Assembly: GCA_021815245.1 (NCBI GenBank)
Contig: JAKAHF010000207.1
Location: 1 to 5,388 of the forward strand
Direction of reading: 5' to 3'
DNA: 5,388 nt
Source: Actinomycetes bacterium
GTDB lineage: Bacteria; Actinomycetota; Thermoleophilia; RBG-16-64-13
Below the pieces are notes generated by a model. It worked only from the letters and a program-made list of their open reading frames with translations, was not told the origin of the DNA and did not search any database. This document shows positions 1 to 5,388 of this stretch, piece after piece; positions within the stretch are counted from its first letter, which is position 1, and the number at the start of each line of letters is the position of its first letter. The position numbers were made by a program, and so were the translations under genes.

Positions 1-121
1 CACAGACCGAGGCAAAATGGTAGGAGATCGCGTCGCGGCACAACGACTCGACGGCCGTCGTGGTGCTCGCGGCCTCGAGCAAGGTGCTATCGATCGTCTT
101 TGCCAGCTCTTCGACTCTCAC
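1..121 (-). CDS. deoC: Deoxyribose-phosphate aldolase, N-terminal 40 residues (runs off left edge)
   Basis: The minus strand starting with GTG at 121-119 stays open to base 1 and encodes 40 residues. They contain ELAKTIDSTLL near the start and end in ISYHFASVC. This matches the N-terminus of DeoC, which in the family reads roughly 'LA..IDHTLLKP......i..lc.eA..y.FASVCVNP'. DeoC is a cytosolic class I aldolase that splits 2-deoxyribose-5-phosphate into glyceraldehyde-3-phosphate and acetaldehyde in deoxynucleoside catabolism. The Schiff-base lysine and other catalytic residues lie outside the window, so activity cannot be judged. The GTG start is supported by a perfect AGGAGGT nine bases upstream. 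The usual His of 'IDHT' is Ser here and the usual 'KP' after LL is missing, so this is a somewhat divergent member. It follows the GNAT gene after 91 bp and may have its own promoter. The family call rests on the IDxTLL and FASVC signatures. Confidence 0.85.
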   Translation of the reverse strand, partial: MRVEELAKTIDSTLLEAASTTTAVESLCRDAISYHFASVC

Positions 122-130
122 AACCGGTGA

Positions 131-137
131 ACCTCCT
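131..137 (-). promoter_or_regulatory. Strong ribosome binding site of deoC
   Basis: The minus strand reads AGGAGGT, a full anti-16S match, nine bases before the GTG at 121-119. It fixes the start of the truncated deoC and is the strongest Shine-Dalgarno sequence in the window. Confidence 0.8.
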
Positions 138-154
138 GAAGACATGGGTCTTCT

Positions 155-160
155 ATCATA
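155..160 (-). promoter_or_regulatory. Possible -10 box (TATGAT) upstream of deoC
   Basis: TATGAT on the minus strand lies in the only real intergenic gap (122-212) and differs from the sigma-70 consensus TATAAT at one position. It sits 17 bases before the deoC ribosome binding site, directly after a TG dinucleotide. No convincing -35 hexamer is seen about 17 bases upstream, where the sequence is G-rich, so this is only a candidate promoter. If real, deoC could be transcribed independently of the upstream operon. Confidence 0.3.
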
Positions 161-192
161 CACTGCCCTGCAAGTCCCCCCAGGCTGACGAC

Positions 193-210
193 GCCGCCTC
201 GCGAGCCGGC
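193..210 (-). terminator. Weak GC-rich hairpin just after the GNAT stop
   Basis: On the minus strand GCCGGCTC faces GAGGCGGC. They pair except for one G-G mismatch, with CGCG as the probable loop, starting two bases after the GNAT stop codon at 215-213. No T-tract follows, so it is not a classic intrinsic terminator. It could still act as a 3' stabilising or attenuating structure, as is common in high-GC genomes. Chance formation in GC-rich sequence is quite possible. Confidence 0.25.
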
Positions 211-212
211 CT

Positions 213-722
213 TCAGGTTGACGCGGCACCGAACCGCTGCCGAAGGATGAACCTGTCCTCGCCTTCTCCGTAGAACGCCGGTGCGAACCGCTCTTTGACG
301 AAGCCCGCGCTTTCGTAGAGACCGAGCGCGCGCAGGTTGTCGGGCGAGACTGTGAGTACCAGACCCTCGGCATCGAGTCCTCGTGCCTCGTCTTCTACGT
401 CGAGCAGCAAGACCCTTCCGATGCCGCGCCCCTGCCACTCGGGCCGCACGTAGAAGCCGACTACGTACAGGAAGCCCGGCTCGTCCAGCACCCGCATGAG
501 TTGGCAGCCTGCCACGATGTGACCGTCGAGGTAGGCGACATAGACGGCTCCGGCCTCCGCCATGACGGCAAGATCGTAGGTGCGCAAACCCGTGCGACCG
601 AACGCTTCTCGGTCATAAGCTTCGAGCTCGATCAGCAGGTCGTGACTCGGGTGCCGCACCCGGCGCACCTGCAACTCGGCGTCACTCCCAGACGAGAGGT
701 CGTCGAACACCGGTGCCCTCAT
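213..722 (-). CDS. GNAT-family N-acetyltransferase, substrate unknown
   Basis: This 169-residue protein has the layout of a single GNAT domain, which transfers an acetyl group from acetyl-CoA to an amine. Residues about 53-80 form the early beta strands (GAVYVAYLDGHIVAG). Motif A follows at 87-110, with the acetyl-CoA pyrophosphate-binding QGRGIG at 97-102 after FYVRPEW. Motif B is at 128-141 (NLRAL.LYESAGF). The tail YGEGEDRFILRQRF resembles RimI-like proteins, but I would not name a substrate. It starts with ATG at 722-720 and that codon overlaps the TGA of the preceding Cdd-like gene as ATGA, which implies translational coupling and confirms both reading frames. A GAGAG stretch a few bases upstream is a modest ribosome binding site. 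The gene sits where era often follows cdd in related clusters. Family membership is firm and the biological role is open. Confidence 0.9.
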   Translation of the reverse strand: MRAPVFDDLSSGSDAELQVRRVRHPSHDLLIELEAYDREAFGRTGLRTYDLAVMAEAGAVYVAYLDGHIVAGCQLMRVLDEPGFLYVVGFYVRPEWQGRGIGRVLLLDVEDEARGLDAEGLVLTVSPDNLRALGLYESAGFVKERFAPAFYGEGEDRFILRQRFGAAST

Positions 723-1108
723 GGGCTCTCAACGATCGCCGGCAGATCGGAAAGGAGTCTCGCCACCCAGCGGCCATGGACCTTGACGATCATCGGCAGT
801 CCGGGATCGACGCTCTCGAGCGCCTGCCGGCTTGCCGCGTCGGGGAGTGCGGTCGTCTGTTCGCTGCCGAAAGTCGCGATCGCAGCGGCTTTGATGACTT
901 GGTCGCCACGGGTGCGAGTTTCGCTGAGCGCCCGTTCTGTGGCCGATGCCAGGTCACCTCTGCAACCGCCGGCCGCCACCACGGTCTCATCGGCAAGAAG
1001 CAGGGCGATGCCGTCGGCCTCGCCACCTTCTTCGGCCGCCTGCCGGGCGGCACTTTTCGCTCTGTCGATCATGCGGCCCATCAAGGGTGAGAGAAGGTCT
1101 TCGTCCAT
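719..1108 (-). CDS. Degenerate cytidine-deaminase-like protein lacking zinc ligands
   Basis: The 129-residue product follows the Cdd fold plan: an N-terminal helix (MIDRAKSAARQAA, 13-25), a first strand GIALLLADETVVAAGG (33-48), a helix with ERA at 58-60, a strand IKAAAIATF (72-80), then P89-D-A-A-S-R-Q95 and LPMIVKVHGRW...LLSDLPAI (104-125). The length fits the tetrameric Cdd class (about 130 aa). True Cdd has CAERTA and PCGxCRQ, whose three cysteines bind zinc. Here the aligned positions are Ala56, Asp90 and Ser93, so all three ligands seem lost, while the catalytic-type Glu58 and the RQ pair remain. The Tyr-Pro-Tyr-Ser substrate region is also absent. It directly follows dgkA, the normal site of cdd, which supports the homology. 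Deamination is unlikely by the known mechanism. The ATG at 1108-1106 was preferred because GGAG lies five bases upstream; an in-frame GTG at 1114-1112 overlaps that site. The homology call is my reading of faint motifs plus position. Confidence 0.7.
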   Translation of the reverse strand: MDEDLLSPLMGRMIDRAKSAARQAAEEGGEADGIALLLADETVVAAGGCRGDLASATERALSETRTRGDQVIKAAAIATFGSEQTTALPDAASRQALESVDPGLPMIVKVHGRWVARLLSDLPAIVESP

Positions 1109-1113
1109 CGGCA

Positions 1114-1117
1114 CTCC
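1114..1117 (-). promoter_or_regulatory. Ribosome binding site that decides the Cdd-like start
   Basis: GGAG on the minus strand is five bases before the ATG at 1108-1106. The alternative in-frame GTG at 1114-1112 shares a base with this GGAG and has no properly spaced site of its own, so the ATG is the better start. Confidence 0.55.
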
Positions 1118-1121
1118 GTTG

Positions 1122-1844
1122 TCAGAACCACAGAAACTGGAAGATGAGCGTAGTCACGACGATCCCGAGCAAGGCGCCGAGCAGGACCTCGAGCAAGGAG
1201 TGTATGCGGGTCTCGAGACGGCTCTGCGCCACCAGGGCGGCGATGAGAAAGGCGATTGCGCTGATGAGGAGCCCCTCTCTGGTGCCGCCGACCAGGAATG
1301 TCACCGCCGTCCAGCCTGCGTAGGCCAGAGCGGCGTGCCCTGAAGGAAGTCCGCCGGAGAGAGGCGTGCCGCGCTTGCGGGTGGCCTTGACCGCGATGAC
1401 CAGCACCATGACGACGGCCAGAGCCACTATGGTGAGGTGCGTGGGCGAACGCCTGATGGCCAGAAGCAGATCGAGCGAGAAGTGGCTGAGCCGGTCGGCC
1501 AGCACGAGGTAGGCAACAACCAGCGCGTTGATCGCCGCGATGAGAACCCCTCCCGCGGAGAGGTCCTTGGCCGCTTTTGCCCGGTGGTCGAAGTCGTCGG
1601 TGACCATGTCGACCACCGCTTCTATCGCGGTGTTGAACAACTCAGCCACCAACACGAAGGCGATGGCCATGAAGACGGCCACAAGCTCGAGCTTGGTGAG
1701 ATTGAGAAAGAGGCTGACGACCAGCACGACGAGAGCCACGGCGAGGTGGATGCGCATGTTGCGCTCACGGCGCGCGGCCCCCACCAGCCCCTGAAAGGCG
1801 TGATTGAAGCTCTGTAGCAGTGTGGTCTTGCGATCAAGACTCAC
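1122..1844 (-). CDS. dgkA: DgkA-type lipid kinase fused to PAP2 phosphatase
   Basis: This is a 240-residue membrane protein with two domains. Residues 1-120 are a complete DgkA: Glu27 in RRERN, Glu68 and Asn71 in AELFNTAIE, Glu75, and Lys93-Asp94 in AKAAKD, followed by AGGVL, with three membrane helices (about 33-49, 52-72, 97-115). In Gram-positive bacteria this family phosphorylates undecaprenol, less often diacylglycerol, with ATP. Residues about 130-240 form a PAP2 phosphatase domain: a KxxxxxxTP variant of motif 1 (153-161), PSGH (167-170) and SR(5x)HxxxE (208-219), with the last Asp replaced by Glu, and further helices at about 137-152, 172-186, 190-207 and 217-236. The fusion joins a lipid kinase and a probable lipid-phosphate phosphatase in one chain. 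The start is GTG with a weak G-rich stretch (GGGGG, six bases upstream); alignment with DgkA proteins supports it. The substrates of the two halves are inferred from family knowledge. Confidence 0.92.
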   Translation of the reverse strand: MSLDRKTTLLQSFNHAFQGLVGAARRERNMRIHLAVALVVLVVSLFLNLTKLELVAVFMAIAFVLVAELFNTAIEAVVDMVTDDFDHRAKAAKDLSAGGVLIAAINALVVAYLVLADRLSHFSLDLLLAIRRSPTHLTIVALAVVMVLVIAVKATRKRGTPLSGGLPSGHAALAYAGWTAVTFLVGGTREGLLISAIAFLIAALVAQSRLETRIHSLLEVLLGALLGIVVTTLIFQFLWF

Positions 1845-1861
1845 AGGCGGCCCCCGGCGTA

Positions 1862-1883
1862 TGCCTGCAGACTACTGCAGACA
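1862..1883 (-). other. Short hairpin with the ybeY stop codon in its loop
   Basis: On the minus strand TGTCTGCAG and CTGCAGGCA pair over nine positions (eight Watson-Crick, one G-U) around the tetraloop TAGT. The loop holds the TAG stop codon of ybeY (1874-1872). No T-tract follows, so it does not look like a terminator. It lies about 17 bases before the GTG start of the DgkA-PAP2 gene. It could influence termination, re-initiation or mRNA processing between the two genes, but a structural accident of two nearby CTGCAG words cannot be excluded. Confidence 0.45.
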
Positions 1884-2333
1884 GTCGATCAACGGAGTCA
1901 GAAGCTCGATGAGCTCCTTCTCGCGCACCCGCATCTCCCCATGATCGCACTCGTGGTCATATCCCAGGAGATGCAGGACGCCATGAACGAGCGTCCAGCC
2001 AAGCTGTCTCGACCCGGGCACTCTCTCTTCGATAGCATAGCGCTGCACGACCGCTGGGCAAATGACAACCTCGCCGAGCTCGCGCACCGAAGCGACCTCG
2101 GGCCACGGCTCGCATGCCTCGTCGGAGCGAAACGAAAGCACGTCGGTGGATTCAGGCAGGCGATAGCGGGTGTTGAGATCGGCGATGGAGTCCTCGTCGA
2201 CGAAAGCCACCACCACCAGTCCCGAGGCCCGCTCCGCATCAAGGACCGCGCGCGCGAGAGCGACGACGGGCGCCGCGGCGGGGCCGATGCCCTGGGGATC
2301 GACGACCTCTACCAGAGGTTCACGTGCCGCCAC
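1872..2333 (-). CDS. ybeY: Endoribonuclease YbeY (rRNA maturation factor)
   Basis: The 153-residue product is full length for YbeY, a zinc-dependent single-strand endoribonuclease that acts in 16S rRNA 3'-end maturation and 70S ribosome quality control in the cytosol. The core runs from a central strand VVAFVDEDSIADLN (41-54) through Arg58 and STDVLSF (62-68) to LGEVVICP (86-93) and the zinc-binding signature HGVLHLLGYDHE at 117-128, with His117, His121 and His127 as the three metal ligands. All family hallmarks are present, so it should be active. The start is the GTG at 2333-2331, supported by GAGGAG seven bases upstream. This start lies inside the end of pgpH and makes a 14-bp overlap, so translation of the two is probably coupled. 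The stop is TAG within a short hairpin. Confidence 0.96.
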   Translation of the reverse strand: MAAREPLVEVVDPQGIGPAAAPVVALARAVLDAERASGLVVVAFVDEDSIADLNTRYRLPESTDVLSFRSDEACEPWPEVASVRELGEVVICPAVVQRYAIEERVPGSRQLGWTLVHGVLHLLGYDHECDHGEMRVREKELIELLTPLIDCLQ

Positions 2334-4551
2334 CGGCAGGCTCCTCGTCGGCCTCTTGGCCGGTCGTCGTGTTGGGCATGGTCGATCCTCCGGTCATGAG
2401 AGAGCTGGGCGGACGCCGCCTCGGAACTCCCGGCATCGGGGCCGCCGTCCGCAGACCCTTGTCGGGCGCGTCGGGGTACTTGATGCGGTGACCGACGAGA
2501 CCCAGCATGCTCACATCGAACGAGTCTCGTATCTTGTGCAGATCGTCCTGGGTCAGAGCCGACTCGTCGAGCTGACCGTCCTGGATCTTCTGCTTGATGA
2601 TCTCCTGAATCACGCCCTGGATCTTGCGTCTGGTGGGGTTCTCCATCGCCCGTACCGCCGCTTCGACACTATCGGCAAGCATGATGATTGCCGACTCCTT
2701 GGAACGCGGCTTCTGCTCCTCGTAACGGTAGCTCTCTTCGTAGATCGGTTCCTTGGTCGTTTCCTTCGCCTTGTGGAAGAAGTAGGCGAGCACCGAAGTG
2801 CCGTGGTGCTGCTTCATGATGTCGATGACCGGTTGCGGCAGGCCATACAGCTTGCCCAGATGTTCACCGTCGCGAACATGCGCGGTGATGGCCAGCTTCG
2901 ATAGGTTGGGGCTCAGCCGGTCGTGGGGGTTGTCGACGTAGATCTGGTTTTCGACGAAATACTCGGGCCTCACGGTCTTGCCTATGTCGTGGTAGTAGGC
3001 GCCTACGCGGGCGAGTAGCGAGTTCGCCCCGATAGCTTCGGCGGCCGCCTCGGCCAGACTGCCCATTTGGATGCTGTGGTTGTAGGTGCCCGGTGCCACC
3101 TGCATGAGTTTCTTGAGAAGAGGATGCGCCGGATCGGCGAGCTCGAGCAGGCGGAGCGGCGTCGTGAGGTTGAAGATGTTCTCGAGGAGCATCAGTGACA
3201 ACAGGGCGAGGACGCCGGCCATGAAGCCGTTGGCGAAGCCCCACAAGCACATGCGCAGCGCCGCACCCGCGGAAGCGCCCGTGGCCAGCTCGGCGGCGAA
3301 GATCGCTACCGCGGCAACGATCATGGTGGCGAGACCGACGGCCATGATGGTCGCGCGCTTGGTCACCCTCGAGACGAAGTACAGCGACAACGCCCCGACC
3401 AGGAGCGAGACCACCGCGTATTTGAGCTGAAAATCGGTCATCATGCCGACGTTCGCCGAAACCAATGCCACCATCAGCAGCGCGCTTCGGGCGTTGAGAA
3501 TCACCGCCACCGTCATGCCCACCGCTGCCGTGGGGATGATGTATGCCGATAGCGGATGGATGATCAACAGACGGGCGATCCCGGTGCCGAAGCAGAGCAC
3601 CAAGACAAGGGCGAGGAGCATGTTGTTGCCATAGCCTCCTGTGGCCTTGTTGTAGCGGCCCAGGAGACGTGAAAAGAGGGCCGTTTCCATGAGCACCAAG
3701 AGAACGATGCCAAGCCATACCTTCCAGCCCGACCGTTTCTCGGTGAGACCGAGCGCCGCCAGAACCGCTAGGTGCTGGCTGGTGAGGATCTGACCCCGCT
3801 CGACAACGGCGTTGTCTTTGCCGACCGCCATGGTTATCGGCGCCACCTGCCTCATCGCGGCATCGCGCCGGGCGCTCGTCTGCGCCTCGTCGACGGCCTG
3901 ATTCGCACGAACGAAGCCGCTTGCCACTTCAAAGACCGCGTCGGCGGTACCACTCGACGTGGTCAGAGCATCCGCGATCGCCCGAAGATCGAGACGCGCC
4001 TCTTCGAGCGTGCGATCGGTGATGGGCGAAGCATTGACCGTCCTTAGGGCGCCGAGAGCCTGACTCTGAACGAGATCGAAGGTCACCGAACCGCAAGTGA
4101 GAAGAAACTCGAGCACCGTCGCCGAGACGGTTTCGGGCGCCAGATCCTCGAGTTCGACCAGGGCCTGTTCGAGCGTGAGCCTGGCGTTGAGTTCACCACG
4201 CAGTGTCTTGACCTGCTGGAGAAACGCGGTGAGGTCGGCCGTAGCCTGACCCAGAGCACTCGGGTCGGCTACGTAGACGGGCTCGACGAGCTGCGCGACC
4301 TCACTGCGGAGCTCTTCAGTGGCCTGGACGTCGAGCACGGTGACCGCACGCTCGGCTACTACCGTTCGGGGCGCGGGCTGACCGACCTTGAAGCCGTTGA
4401 GCACCGGCAGATAGGCGGAGCAAATGAGGATGGACAGGCATACCACGAGACCGGCTACGAGCGCGATCTCGAAGCGCCAGCTGGTGCGGCCCTCGACCCA
4501 TTCCCTGAAACCCGCGAGATTCTCGCGCAATACGAGACGAAGCTGAGGCAT
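2320..4551 (-). CDS. pgpH: Membrane HD-domain phosphohydrolase, PgpH (c-di-AMP phosphodiesterase) family
   Basis: The 743-residue protein has the full 7TMR-HD (YqfF/PgpH) architecture. A cytoplasmic N-terminus and helix 1 (about 28-50) lead to an extracellular 7TM-HD-extracellular domain (about 51-272, rich in charged helices). Seven more membrane segments follow (about 277-456), then a cytoplasmic HD domain (about 485-640). Metal ligands visible are His492 (YNHS), His521-Asp522 (YYHDIGK), His558 (TAHV), His582/583 (QHHG) and Asp627 (ADSVE), so the site is intact. Characterised relatives hydrolyse cyclic di-AMP to pApA and tune its level to external signals; that activity is inferred here. 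The C-terminal 45 residues are Pro/Gly/Thr-rich and probably disordered. The ATG start at 4551-4549 has only a weak ribosome binding site and lies 15 bp behind phoH. The stop is inside ybeY. The size matches the family and no frame defects are seen. Confidence 0.94.
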   Translation of the reverse strand: MPQLRLVLRENLAGFREWVEGRTSWRFEIALVAGLVVCLSILICSAYLPVLNGFKVGQPAPRTVVAERAVTVLDVQATEELRSEVAQLVEPVYVADPSALGQATADLTAFLQQVKTLRGELNARLTLEQALVELEDLAPETVSATVLEFLLTCGSVTFDLVQSQALGALRTVNASPITDRTLEEARLDLRAIADALTTSSGTADAVFEVASGFVRANQAVDEAQTSARRDAAMRQVAPITMAVGKDNAVVERGQILTSQHLAVLAALGLTEKRSGWKVWLGIVLLVLMETALFSRLLGRYNKATGGYGNNMLLALVLVLCFGTGIARLLIIHPLSAYIIPTAAVGMTVAVILNARSALLMVALVSANVGMMTDFQLKYAVVSLLVGALSLYFVSRVTKRATIMAVGLATMIVAAVAIFAAELATGASAGAALRMCLWGFANGFMAGVLALLSLMLLENIFNLTTPLRLLELADPAHPLLKKLMQVAPGTYNHSIQMGSLAEAAAEAIGANSLLARVGAYYHDIGKTVRPEYFVENQIYVDNPHDRLSPNLSKLAITAHVRDGEHLGKLYGLPQPVIDIMKQHHGTSVLAYFFHKAKETTKEPIYEESYRYEEQKPRSKESAIIMLADSVEAAVRAMENPTRRKIQGVIQEIIKQKIQDGQLDESALTQDDLHKIRDSFDVSMLGLVGHRIKYPDAPDKGLRTAAPMPGVPRRRPPSSLMTGGSTMPNTTTGQEADEEPAGGGT
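2341..2346 (-). promoter_or_regulatory. Ribosome binding site of ybeY inside pgpH
   Basis: GAGGAG on the minus strand is seven bases before the ybeY GTG (2333-2331) and lies within the last codons of pgpH, where it encodes part of the acidic DEEPAGG tail. It justifies the GTG start despite the overlap. Confidence 0.65.
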
Positions 4552-4566
4552 GGTCTGTTCGCGCCT

Positions 4567-5388
4567 TCAGTCGGCCGCGGCGGCGCTCCCCCGGCCGCTA
4601 CGACGCCGTTCTGCCTGCCCGCGAGAGGTCTGTTTACGCGCGGCTGTGTGGTGTTGTTCACCGTACAGCTTGTAAGCGGAGACGATATCCTGCACCAGCT
4701 TGTGCCGCACGACATCTTGACTGTCGAAGTGCACGAACGCTATGTCGTGGATGCTCCCCAAGACGTCGCGCACGTTGACGAGACCGGAATGCTGGCCTCT
4801 CGGTAGGTCGATCTGAGTAACGTCGCCGGTGACGATCATCTTCGCCCCAAAGCCGAGCCGGGTGAGAAACATCTTCATCTGCTCAGGCGTGGTGTTCTGC
4901 GCTTCGTCGAGAATGATGAGGGCGTCGTTGAGCGTGCGCCCGCGCATGTAGGCGAGAGGGGCTACCTCGATGGTGCCGTTCTCGAGGTTGGCGGTCAGAC
5001 GCTCACTGTCCATCATGTCGTAGAGGGCGTCGAAGAGAGGCCGAAGATAGGGATCGACCTTCTCCATGAGCCCGCCCGGCAGAAAGCCCAGACGCTCGCC
5101 GGCCTCCACAGCCGGCCGGGTAAGGATCACTCTCGCCACCTGGCCCGATAGCAGCGCCGAGGTAGCCATGGCCATGGCGAGGTAGGTCTTGCCCGTGCCC
5201 GCCGGCCCGATGCCGAAGGTGATGGTGTTCTTGCGGATGGCGTCGACATAGGCCTTCTGGTTCACAGTCTTCGGTCGGATGCGCCGGCCGCGATGCTCGA
5301 TGATCACGTCGCTGACGATCTCCCCGAGGTCGCGCGCCCAACCGGTCGGCGTGGAAGAGCCGCTGCTCAGCGATGCCGCCCATTCGAG
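4567..5388 (-). CDS. phoH: PhoH family ATPase (5' end beyond right edge)
   Basis: The frame is open to the right edge and gives 273 residues of a protein that is usually about 310-350 long, so only the N-terminal part, normally a KH-like domain, is missing. The PhoH core is complete: [13 protein letters not shown] (39-51), Walker A GPAGTGKT (61-68), [16 protein letters not shown] (90-105), Walker [10 protein letters not shown] (157-165) and [13 protein letters not shown] (186-198). These are signatures of the PhoH/PhoL P-loop ATPase with an RNA-helicase-like fold. PhoL in this operon position is linked to RNA or ribosome metabolism, and the exact function is not settled. A GTG at 5307-5305 (Val of DVIIEH) has recognisable coding upstream (DLGEIVSD), so it is almost certainly internal. 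The C-terminal tail (about 240-273) is basic and low in complexity. pgpH follows 15 bp downstream, so the genes should be co-transcribed. Confidence 0.95.
   Translation of the reverse strand, partial: LEWAASLSSGSSTPTGWARDLGEIVSDVIIEHRGRRIRPKTVNQKAYVDAIRKNTITFGIGPAGTGKTYLAMAMATSALLSGQVARVILTRPAVEAGERLGFLPGGLMEKVDPYLRPLFDALYDMMDSERLTANLENGTIEVAPLAYMRGRTLNDALIILDEAQNTTPEQMKMFLTRLGFGAKMIVTGDVTQIDLPRGQHSGLVNVRDVLGSIHDIAFVHFDSQDVVRHKLVQDIVSAYKLYGEQHHTAARKQTSRGQAERRRSGRGSAAAAD

Noticed and set aside
118..438. Minus-strand open frame of 106 codons spanning the GNAT end and the 122-212 gap
   Set aside because: It is mostly out of frame within the GNAT gene, very Arg-rich, and covers the ribosome binding site of deoC. 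No homology is seen.
1112..1114. GTG as the start of the Cdd-like gene
   Set aside because: It overlaps the GGAG that is ideally spaced for the ATG two codons downstream. It adds only two residues.
501..1343. Long plus-strand open frame of 280 codons across the GNAT, Cdd-like and DgkA genes
   Set aside because: It is antisense to three well-supported genes, shows no recognisable domain and has low-complexity Ser/Arg/Ala composition typical of shadow frames in GC-rich DNA.
1437..1817. Plus-strand open frame of 126 codons opposite dgkA
   Set aside because: It is rich in Glu, Asp, Val and His, as expected from the antisense of membrane-helix codons, and has no motif or ribosome binding site.
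2170..2904. Plus-strand open frame of 244 codons opposite ybeY and pgpH
   Set aside because: It is antisense to conserved coding sequence, has no convincing domain, and its hydrophobic stretch is a mirror of the HD-domain codons.
2864..3718. Minus-strand open frame of 284 codons inside pgpH
   Set aside because: It lies in a different frame of the clear pgpH gene and is Arg/His/Gly-rich without any motif, a typical frame-shifted shadow.
5305..5307. GTG as the true start of phoH
   Set aside because: The same frame remains open to the edge with plausible PhoH sequence, and starting here would delete the N-terminal domain. No good ribosome binding site precedes it.

Overview
The window looks like chromosome from a high-GC bacterium with a Gram-positive type of gene order, most plausibly a deep-branching Actinomycetota (Coriobacteriia or Thermoleophilia-like) or a GC-rich Firmicutes relative. 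The grounds are the GC-rich third codon positions, frequent GTG starts with AGGAGGT/GAGGAG ribosome binding sites, and the order phoH - pgpH (7TM-HD) - ybeY - dgkA - cdd-like, which matches the well-known Firmicutes/Actinobacteria cluster phoH-yqfF-ybeY-dgkA-cdd-era. No marker in the window fixes the taxon.

All seven genes lie on the minus strand, so transcription runs from the right edge to the left. Reading that way: phoH (5' end cut off by the right edge), a 15-bp gap, pgpH encoding a membrane HD phosphohydrolase of the cyclic-di-AMP phosphodiesterase type, ybeY overlapping it by 14 bp, a 27-bp gap holding most of a small hairpin, a DgkA-PAP2 fusion gene, a short gap, a cytidine-deaminase-like gene that appears to have lost its zinc ligands, and a GNAT acetyltransferase gene joined to it by an ATGA stop/start overlap. 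After a 91-bp gap, the only sizeable non-coding stretch, the first 40 codons of deoC (deoxyribose-phosphate aldolase) begin and run off the left edge.

The first part of the set combines RNA/ribosome maturation (PhoH, YbeY), cyclic-dinucleotide turnover (PgpH) and lipid-carrier phosphate metabolism (DgkA-PAP2). The tail end (Cdd-like, DeoC) recalls nucleoside salvage. The cluster is mostly conserved housekeeping. The most unusual items are the apparently zinc-less Cdd paralogue kept in the ancestral cdd slot, the GNAT and deoC genes found where era is commonly located, the kinase-phosphatase fusion, and a hairpin that places the ybeY stop codon in its loop. I saw no mobile element, CRISPR array, tRNA or rRNA.
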